In this document: in pieces, positions 6,114-10,997 of the stretch | How the letters are laid out: each line of letters opens with the position of its first letter | Numbering within the stretch: position 1 is the first letter of the stretch | Assembly (NCBI GenBank): GCA_016290255.1 | Contig: JAEETG010000090.1 | Coordinates: forward strand, 1-10,997 | Direction: 5' to 3' | Source of the DNA: Clostridia bacterium | Lineage (GTDB): Bacteria > Bacillota > Clostridia > Christensenellales > UBA1242 | DNA: 10,997 nucleotides | Position numbers and translations under genes: made by a program | The notes under the pieces: model-generated | The model's database searches: none | Seen by the model: the letters and a program-made list of their open reading frames with translations, nothing else | What the model was told of the DNA's origin: nothing

Positions 6114-8138
6114 TTAGTTATCATCTTCAACATCTCTTCTTATTTTTCTTGTTCTTGATGTCTGACGAGGTGAAGACATAACTTTGATTATTTTATCGAT
6201 TTCACTGAGTTTTTCTGCCTGTGACATTTCTTTCTTTTCTGCTTTTTCTTCCACAATTTTTGGCTCAGCCTTTGGCTTTGCGGCAGGTTTCGTCTTTGTG
6301 GCAGTTCTTGGTTTTGTGGCTTTTGGTTTAGGTTCTGGTTTTGCAATAGGTTCAGGTTCCACAATAGGCTCTGGCTCAACGATAGGCTCAGGCTCTGGCT
6401 CAGGTTCAACAACAGGAACAGGTTCTTGTTTTGGCTTTGCTGCTCTTGCTTTTCTCATTGGCTTTGGCTTTTGTTTTGGTGTTTCTTTAACAGTTTCAGC
6501 AACTGGCACAATAATTTCTTCAACTGGTTGTTCAACAACTGGCATTTCAACATTTTGAACAGGAGCCTCCATTGGTTCAACAGGAGTTTCAATAGGCTCA
6601 ACAGGAGTTTCAGCAATTGGTGTTTCGTCTGGTGTTTCTTCAGGTTCGTCATGAACTTCTTCAGGTTCAACAGGCGTTTCTTCTGTTTCAACATGCTCTT
6701 CAACAGGCTCTGCCATGGTTTCCGCTGGTTCTGTTGTGGCCTCAATAGGCTCAGTTGGAGCCTCTGTTGTTTCATCTTGAGTGTTGTTTGGTTCAGTTGG
6801 AATTTCCATTATTCCATTTTGCTCACGAACTTGCTCTAGTGTTTGAATTTCATCAAACCCTTCTGGAGGAGTAAGGCCTTGAACAACGGTGTCATTTTCT
6901 GCAACAAAGTCGCTTTGAGGGGGTTCTTCAAAGTTATCCACATTTCCACTTTCTTGTGTTGGTGAGGAATAATCGTTTTCACTGTTTTCTTCAGTTGCCT
7001 CTTGTGGCTCTATTTGTGTGTCTTCCTGTGAAGATTGAGTAGGTTCTTCTTGTTTAATATCCTCAAGTTCTGTTTCTTGCTCTGATGCAGTGTTTTCTTC
7101 TTCCTCATTTTGAATTGGAGCGGAGATGAAAGACTCTTCATCACTTTCAGGTTCAGCAAGTCCTTGTGTGATTGTGTCGCCCTCAATAGGCTCAACAGTT
7201 TCTGGTTCTGTTGTTATTTCTTCTGGTTCTTTTGTTTCTGCCTCGTTTTGATTGTCACTAAGAAGGCTTTGAGCGATTTCATTTTTTTCTTCATTTTCTT
7301 TTGTCTCTTGTTCGAGTTCGGATTCTAATCCTTGTTTTCTTCCTTGAAGAGCAGGGTTAGTTGGCATAACTGGAGTGAATGGGTCAACCATTACTGGTTG
7401 AACAGGCAAGAACGCCATTGGCATTTTTGGTGCTGGTGGAGTTCCTGTGCTGAATTTTGAGTCTTGCGGATTGATGAGTTGTGGGCTTGAAATAAGTTGA
7501 AGAATTCCCATAATTAAAAAATACCAGCAAAGGAAATATGGCAAAGCGGTGGTATATCCAAAAATTGCAGCAATCCAAGGTGAAATGTTTAAAATGCTTG
7601 GCACAACAAAATTAACAGTTAGCAAAACAATCCAAACAATGCTTTTTGTGAATAGAAAAACATTTGCTTTGTTTTCGTTGTTTCTTGAAACGGTGAATTG
7701 GAAAACAAAACCAAGAATCAACAAAACAACAGAGGCTGCAAGAAGGAGATAAACAAGGCCGCCAGAGAAAATTGGCATAATGTCTATTTCTTTTCCAAAA
7801 ACATCAAAGCAAAATCTTTCCAGTCCTTTGCACGCAAATGTGAAAATTGCGGCGGCTCCTGAAAGTTTAACAAAAAGCGAAGCCCCACTTCTTCTGAAAA
7901 AGACGGAAAGAACAATAACAACAAACAAAACAATAAAACTTGCGTGTATTGCTCCAAAAATATATTTTCCTCCAACCCAATCTCTAATTTTTGTTGTGAG
8001 TTCAAGCCAAACTGATGTGTCTATTCCAACAGATGAGAGCATGAAAGGAACAGTTAGTGCAATAAGCACAACCGACAAAACAATTTGAACAACTCCCCAC
8101 AATAAATATGAACCTTTGTGTCCTTCTTTAACTAACAT
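6114..8138 (-). CDS. Multipass membrane protein with long repetitive acidic/basic C-terminal tail, function unknown
   Basis: I do not recognise this protein. It has 674 residues from the ATG at 8138. Residues 1-220 hold about six hydrophobic segments (near 11-34, 59-81, 88-106, 124-149, 161-184 and 190-218). The remaining 455 residues are low complexity: an acidic Glu/Thr/Pro-rich part to about residue 555, with many EPVE, TPVEP and TEEP runs; then a basic Lys/Pro/Ala part (QKPKPMRKARAAKPK, EPEPIV repeats, KPRTATKTKPAAKPKAEPK); then a predicted helix SQAEKLSEIDKIIKVM and a basic end RTRKIRRDVEDDN. Such a tail is likely disordered and probably cytoplasmic, and may bind partners or nucleic acid; this is inference. 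AAGGAG at 8145-8150 fixes the start, and the promoter at 8161-8189 overlaps the only upstream ATG. It is the first gene of an operon with the transglutaminase-like protein. Confidence 0.8.
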   Translation of the reverse strand: MLVKEGHKGSYLLWGVVQIVLSVVLIALTVPFMLSSVGIDTSVWLELTTKIRDWVGGKYIFGAIHASFIVLFVVIVLSVFFRRSGASLFVKLSGAAAIFTFACKGLERFCFDVFGKEIDIMPIFSGGLVYLLLAASVVLLILGFVFQFTVSRNNENKANVFLFTKSIVWIVLLTVNFVVPSILNISPWIAAIFGYTTALPYFLCWYFLIMGILQLISSPQLINPQDSKFSTGTPPAPKMPMAFLPVQPVMVDPFTPVMPTNPALQGRKQGLESELEQETKENEEKNEIAQSLLSDNQNEAETKEPEEITTEPETVEPIEGDTITQGLAEPESDEESFISAPIQNEEEENTASEQETELEDIKQEEPTQSSQEDTQIEPQEATEENSENDYSSPTQESGNVDNFEEPPQSDFVAENDTVVQGLTPPEGFDEIQTLEQVREQNGIMEIPTEPNNTQDETTEAPTEPIEATTEPAETMAEPVEEHVETEETPVEPEEVHDEPEETPDETPIAETPVEPIETPVEPMEAPVQNVEMPVVEQPVEEIIVPVAETVKETPKQKPKPMRKARAAKPKQEPVPVVEPEPEPEPIVEPEPIVEPEPIAKPEPKPKATKPRTATKTKPAAKPKAEPKIVEEKAEKKEMSQAEKLSEIDKIIKVMSSPRQTSRTRKIRRDVEDDN
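6345..6398 (-). repeat. Three 18-bp tandem repeats encoding EPEPIV-type units
   Basis: Units at 6345-6362, 6363-6380 and 6381-6398 are near-identical on the DNA level, differing mostly by T/C and A/T changes, and encode Glu-Pro-rich hexapeptides in the basic half of the membrane protein tail. A further partial Glu-Pro unit follows to about 6421. The in-frame 18-bp period suggests growth by slippage. Confidence 0.8.
6574..6617 (-). repeat. Two 21-bp tandem repeats encoding TPVEPIE-type units
   Basis: On the plus strand GG(T/C)TCAACAGGAGTTTCA begins at 6574 and again at 6595; a diverged copy starts near 6664. They encode Thr-Pro-Val-Glu-Pro heptapeptides in the acidic half of the membrane protein tail. 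Confidence 0.7.
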
Positions 8139-8144
8139 TTTTTT

Positions 8145-8189
8145 CTCCTTATTATAAAATATAATAACAAATAAATATTTTAAAAACAA
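8145..8189 (-). promoter_or_regulatory. Promoter and RBS of the membrane protein/transglutaminase-like operon
   Basis: On the minus strand TTGTTT (8189-8184), 17 bases, then TATTAT (8166-8161), followed by AAGGAG (8150-8145) six bases before the ATG at 8138. The leader would be about 15 bases. The alternative ATG at 8189 lies inside the -35 box and is therefore rejected as a start. Confidence 0.65.
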
Positions 8190-8236
8190 CTAAAATGAAG
8201 TAAAGAACATAAAAAGTTGCAAGATATGTTTTTTTA

Positions 8237-8289
8237 TTGACATGTCCATTTCAAAAATGATAATATAAACTATATAAACAAAAAGGTGG
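8237..8289 (+). promoter_or_regulatory. Promoter and RBS of the SPFH/zinc-ribbon operon
   Basis: A perfect -35 TTGACA (8237-8242) is followed after 16 bases by GATAAT (8259-8264), or after 18 bases by TAATAT (8261-8266). AAGGTGG (8283-8289) is the ribosome binding site, eight bases before the ATG. An 8-bp palindrome GACATGTC (8239-8246) overlaps the -35 and could be part of an operator. Confidence 0.7.
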
Positions 8290-8297
8290 TATAATCA

Positions 8298-9422
8298 ATG
8301 GGATTGTTTGGAAAAGTTAAAAGACAATTAATGAAAGTTATTGAGTGGAAAGATGATTCAAAAAACACTTTGGTTTATCGTTTCCCTCTAACTGATCGCG
8401 ATGAAATTATGAATAGTTCAAGCTTGGTTGTCCGTCCAGGGCAAGTGGCACTATTTATTCACAAGGGAGAAATTGCCGATGTTTTTGGCCCGGGGACCTA
8501 CACTTTGGCAACAGAAAACATTCCTTTCTTGACAAAAATTTTGTCATTGCCAACAGGTTTTAACTCAAGGATTAAGGCAGAAGTTTATTATGTTAGCACA
8601 AAACAATTTGTTGGACAGAGATGGGGAACGCAAAATCCAGTTATTATGAGAGATGCCGATTTTGGAAACATAAGAATTCGAGCATATGGAACATACAGTT
8701 TCAAAGTTGAAGATGCAAGAAAGTTTATGGAAGAGGTTTTTGGCAGCAATGAAGTTTTCTATGTTGATGATGTGAACACTCAACTAAAATCACTCATTGT
8801 TCAAGGAATGAGTGATGCAGTTGCCGAAAGCAAGATTTCTGCACTAGATTTGGCAGCAAGTTACAAAGAGTTTTCTGCTCAAATTCAAAAATGCACACAA
8901 AAAGAGTTCAAGGCTTTGGGTTTAAAGATGACCGGAATTGTTGTTGAAAACATTTCTGTTCCAGAAGCAGTTGAAAAAGCAATGGACGAGAGAACAAAAC
9001 TTGGTGTTATGGAAGACAAAATGGGAACATTCACACAATATCAAGCAGCTCAAGCTTTAAGAGATGCCGCACAAAACGAAAGTGGTGGCAATTTGGCTGG
9101 GCTTGGAGTTGGTCTTGGAGCAGGAGTTTCCATGGGGCAAACCTTTGCAGGGGCTCTAGCAACAGAAAACAAACCAAGAGAAAAACAAAACACATGCACA
9201 AAGTGTGGGGCCAAATTGCGTGCTGGAGCAAAATTCTGCCCAGAATGTGGAGAAAAGCAATTTCTTTCTTGTCCAAAATGCGGAGCAGCACTTTCAAGTG
9301 GTGACAAGTTCTGCCCAGAATGTGGCCAGTCAATGATCGCCACTTGCTCAAAATGCGGAACTGAACTTAGGAAAAATGCAAAATTCTGCCCAGAATGTGG
9401 AGAAAAGGTAAATAATGGATAA
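8298..9422 (+). CDS. SPFH/Band-7 family protein with three C-terminal zinc ribbons (YdjI-like)
   Basis: A 374-residue protein. Residues about 20-240 form an SPFH domain of the YdjI type, often labelled virion core protein-like in databases: LVVRPGQVALFIHKGEIADVFGPGTYTL (43-70), then IRAYGTYSFKVED and a helical part ending ISVPEAVEKAMDERTKLGVM. SPFH proteins assemble on membranes; B. subtilis YdjI is linked to PspA-dependent membrane-stress response. A Gly-rich hydrophobic linker (264-288) leads to three zinc ribbons with Cys at 300/303/314/317, 325/328/339/342 and 350/353/364/367, an exact 25-residue period. No signal peptide is present, so it faces the cytoplasm. AAGGTGG fixes the start. Its last eight bases overlap the next gene, so the two are translationally coupled. 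The zinc ribbons may mediate contacts with the ribbons of the two downstream proteins; that is inference. Confidence 0.9.
   Translation: MGLFGKVKRQLMKVIEWKDDSKNTLVYRFPLTDRDEIMNSSSLVVRPGQVALFIHKGEIADVFGPGTYTLATENIPFLTKILSLPTGFNSRIKAEVYYVSTKQFVGQRWGTQNPVIMRDADFGNIRIRAYGTYSFKVEDARKFMEEVFGSNEVFYVDDVNTQLKSLIVQGMSDAVAESKISALDLAASYKEFSAQIQKCTQKEFKALGLKMTGIVVENISVPEAVEKAMDERTKLGVMEDKMGTFTQYQAAQALRDAAQNESGGNLAGLGVGLGAGVSMGQTFAGALATENKPREKQNTCTKCGAKLRAGAKFCPECGEKQFLSCPKCGAALSSGDKFCPECGQSMIATCSKCGTELRKNAKFCPECGEKVNNG
9228..9407 (+). repeat. Repeated zinc-ribbon coding units with a 30-bp perfect repeat
   Basis: Positions 9228-9257 and 9378-9407 are identical over 30 bases, 150 bases apart, and the middle unit matches over 9306-9325 with one change. 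The spacing is twice the 75-bp unit that encodes one ribbon, showing duplication of the ribbon unit within the SPFH gene. Confidence 0.9.
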
Positions 9423-10446
9423 TAAGAAAGAACTTAAGGGCATTTCTTTTAAGTGTTCTGGGTGCGGAAGCACTCTAAAGTTTGATCCAGTGTCGCAAAA
9501 CCTAAAATGTCCAAGTTGTGAAAAAATTGCAATTATTGAAAAAACACAAACAAACACAAAACACAGCATAAATGAAGTTAGGGAAGGAAAGCGAGAAGGG
9601 TGGATTAAAGAAAGCAAAATGATGCGATGCCAAACTTGTGGGGCTGAAATAATACTAAATAAACTAGAATTTTCTGGAATTTGCCCATATTGTTCATCAT
9701 CATATGTGTCAGATATAGATGTGCTTCCAGATATTGTTCCAGACAGCATCATTCCGTTTGCTTTCAATGAAACTGAGGCAGAAAGAAGACTGAAATTTCA
9801 GTTAAAGCGAAAATTTTATGTTCCAAATAGTTGCAAAAAAAATGTGAAGCCAGAAAGCATAAAAGGAACATATATTCCCTCTTTTGCATTTGACGCAAAC
9901 GTGAAGGGAACATACAATGGAATTTTGAAAAGAAGAAATGAAAACAACGAAGATGAGTTTTTTCAAATAAAAGGTGTTCACAATTCAAGGCAAAGAAATG
10001 TTTTAATCGAAAACAGCAGCAAAATAACTCAGCAATCACTAAAAAAGATTTTGCCATATGATTTGGGCGGAGCTTACTCTTTTTCGGAAGGTTTTGTTCT
10101 TGGCTATGTTGTTGAGCACTATGAAGACGCATTCACTGTTTGTTTAAATCAAGCACTAAAAGAAATGGAACAAAAAGTTAAACAAGAAATTTTGTCGGGC
10201 TACACATATGACTATGTTAAAGAGTTTCACCTAAAGTGCGATTTTTTAGAACAAAAATATCAATATTATGTTGTTCCAATATATCAAATGAATTTTGAGT
10301 ATAGAAAGAAAAAATATAACGTTGTGATGAATGGTCAAAGTGGAAAGATTGGAGGAAAACTTCCAGTAAGCGTTTTAAAAGTTTTGTTCACAATTTTTGG
10401 TGTTGTTTTGATTATTGCACTTATTGCGTGGATTTCAAGTATATAA
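9415..10446 (+). CDS. Tail-anchored membrane protein with N-terminal TFIIB-type zinc ribbons (YdjG-like)
   Basis: A 343-residue protein. Two zinc ribbons lie at the N-terminus: Cys14/17 with Cys32/35, and Cys72/75 with Cys90/93 (KCSGCGSTLKF, LKCPSCE, RCQTCGAEI, GICPYCSSSYV). A beta-rich middle part of about 200 residues follows (IIPFAFNETEAERRLK, KGTYIPSFAFDANVKGTYNG, YYVVPIYQMNFEYRKKKYNVVMNG). One hydrophobic segment at about 322-341 ends the chain, so the bulk is cytoplasmic and tail-anchored. This layout and length match B. subtilis YdjG, a partner of PspA and YdjH, as far as I recall. The ATG at 9415 overlaps the SPFH stop by eight bases, with AAAGG seven bases upstream inside the SPFH gene. 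It belongs to the same operon as its neighbours. Helicase-loader labels sometimes attached to this family come from the ribbon only and are not supported here. Confidence 0.82.
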   Translation: MDNKKELKGISFKCSGCGSTLKFDPVSQNLKCPSCEKIAIIEKTQTNTKHSINEVREGKREGWIKESKMMRCQTCGAEIILNKLEFSGICPYCSSSYVSDIDVLPDIVPDSIIPFAFNETEAERRLKFQLKRKFYVPNSCKKNVKPESIKGTYIPSFAFDANVKGTYNGILKRRNENNEDEFFQIKGVHNSRQRNVLIENSSKITQQSLKKILPYDLGGAYSFSEGFVLGYVVEHYEDAFTVCLNQALKEMEQKVKQEILSGYTYDYVKEFHLKCDFLEQKYQYYVVPIYQMNFEYRKKKYNVVMNGQSGKIGGKLPVSVLKVLFTIFGVVLIIALIAWISSI

Positions 10447-10462
10447 ATAAAGGAGAAATATT

Positions 10463-10915
10463 ATGAATATTATACAAAAAGGAAAAAGACAGTTAATTGC
10501 TTTGAGTGTTATCATACTCATTTTGGCAGTGGGATTTTTTGCTGGAGGAGTTGTTCTGATTGTTAGTGGGGCAATGGATATAGCGGCTTCTTTGGAAGTT
10601 TTTAAAATAGTGATGAAATTTGTGTTTGGAGTTATTCTCATCATGATTGGGCTTATTGGAATTGTTTTGGGAATCATTATGGTTTGGACTGGTGGGAGCA
10701 TTAAGGCAAAGTTTGGAAACATTGCTGAAATCAACCAATTCAATGGAACAGTCAATATGAAAAAATGCCCAAAATGTGGAGCAGCAATCGCTGAAAATGA
10801 TGATTTTTGTGGCGTTTGTGGAAATCACTTAGCATCAACAATCAAATGTCCATACTGTGAAAAAGAAACAGATGCAGGCAAAAAGCATTGCACACACTGT
10901 GGAGAAAAATTATAA
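10463..10915 (+). CDS. Small membrane protein with two transmembrane helices and double zinc ribbon
   Basis: A 150-residue protein. After a basic start (IIQKGKRQ) come two hydrophobic helices at about 11-35 and 51-77, each with small-residue motifs (GFFAGG, GLIGIVLG). The C-terminal third is a double zinc ribbon with Cys at 102/105/116/119 and 129/132/143/146. By the positive-inside rule both ends are cytoplasmic. I do not recognise a named family beyond the zinc ribbon. AAAGGAG lies eight bases before the ATG, and the gene starts 16 bases after the stop of the tail-anchored protein, so it is the last gene of the three-gene operon, closed by a terminator. Its position suggests the role of a membrane partner (comparable to YdjH), but sequence likeness to YdjH was not established. 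Function is unknown. Confidence 0.8.
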   Translation: MNIIQKGKRQLIALSVIILILAVGFFAGGVVLIVSGAMDIAASLEVFKIVMKFVFGVILIMIGLIGIVLGIIMVWTGGSIKAKFGNIAEINQFNGTVNMKKCPKCGAAIAENDDFCGVCGNHLASTIKCPYCEKETDAGKKHCTHCGEKL

Positions 10916-10948
10916 AAAAGCCATGAAAAAGCATGGCTTTTTTCTTTT
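10914..10948 (+). terminator. Rho-independent terminator of the SPFH/zinc-ribbon operon
   Basis: A perfect 12-bp stem, 10914-10925 paired with 10932-10943 (AAAAAAGCCATG/CATGGCTTTTTT), loop of six bases, then T-rich. The stem begins inside the stop codon of the last gene. It is nearly symmetric and could also act on transcripts from the right. Confidence 0.9.
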
Positions 10949-10964
10949 ATGTTTTGTTATTTTA

Positions 10965-10993
10965 TTGTTTTTTTTGAAAAAAAATGTTAAAAT
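10965..10993 (+). promoter_or_regulatory. Candidate promoter for a gene beyond the right edge
   Basis: TTGTTT (10965-10970), 17 bases, then TAAAAT (10988-10993) preceded by TG at the extended -10 position (10985-10986). No coding start follows before the window ends. The region is T- and A-rich, so a chance match is possible. Confidence 0.45.
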
Positions 10994-10997
10994 ATGA

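Noticed and set aside
6184..6839. Plus-strand frames rich in Gly/Ser/Phe or Trp/Phe/Asn opposite the membrane-protein tail
   Set aside because: They are antisense readings of the Glu/Pro repeats, without ribosome sites or recognisable domains.
8139..8189. Longer membrane-protein reading frame starting at 8189
   Set aside because: The ATG falls inside the -35 box, and AAGGAG sits correctly before the ATG at 8138.
9031..9767. Minus-strand frames opposite the zinc-ribbon coding region
   Set aside because: Shadows of the repeated Cys codons; the plus-strand frames have clear domains and ribosome sites.
1..10997. Possible UGA recoding, since no gene ends with TGA
   Set aside because: Tryptophans in the recognised proteins are read from TGG and no in-frame TGA interrupts any gene; TAA preference fits AT-rich composition.

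Overview
The window is AT-rich, has strong AAGGAG-type Shine-Dalgarno sites with A-rich spacers, ends nearly every gene with TAA, and carries a lipobox foldase, a glmU-like/pth pair and an SPFH/zinc-ribbon cluster. This fits a low-GC Gram-positive bacterium (Bacillota, probably an uncultured clostridial relative). I cannot place it more precisely. No rRNA, tRNA, CRISPR array, insertion sequence or phage gene is visible.

Layout. Positions 1-8138 are all minus strand; 8298-10915 are plus strand; the two halves diverge from a 159-bp promoter region. Read in the direction of minus-strand transcription there are four units. (a) A six-helix membrane protein with a 455-residue repetitive, charge-segregated tail (6114-8138), followed by a transglutaminase-like protein (5160-6092) and a terminator. 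(b) A tight four-gene operon: an M14 metallocarboxypeptidase without signal peptide (4158-5084), tadA (3676-4140), a degenerate and truncated GlmU homologue (2865-3686) and pth (2336-2863), closed by a terminator. (c) A monocistronic PrsA/SurA-like foldase lipoprotein (362-2215) with its own near-consensus promoter and terminator. (d) A DUF4186 gene running off the left edge (1-277).

The plus-strand unit (8298-10915) is three overlapping or closely spaced genes: an SPFH/Band-7 protein with three tandem zinc ribbons, a tail-anchored protein with N-terminal zinc ribbons, and a small two-helix protein with two zinc ribbons. It resembles the Bacillus subtilis ydjG-ydjH-ydjI group linked to PspA membrane-stress response, but no pspA lies in the window. 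A consensus -35 and a strong terminator delimit it.

How they fit together. Unit (b) combines tRNA/translation quality functions (wobble inosine formation by TadA, peptidyl-tRNA recycling by Pth) with cell-wall-related enzymes (probable muropeptide peptidase, GlmU relic). Units (a), (c) and the plus-strand cluster all concern the membrane or its outer face. The points most worth a second look are the GlmU-like pseudoenzyme retained next to pth, the zinc-ribbon/SPFH membrane module, and the uncharacterised membrane protein with a long tail beside a transglutaminase-like protein.
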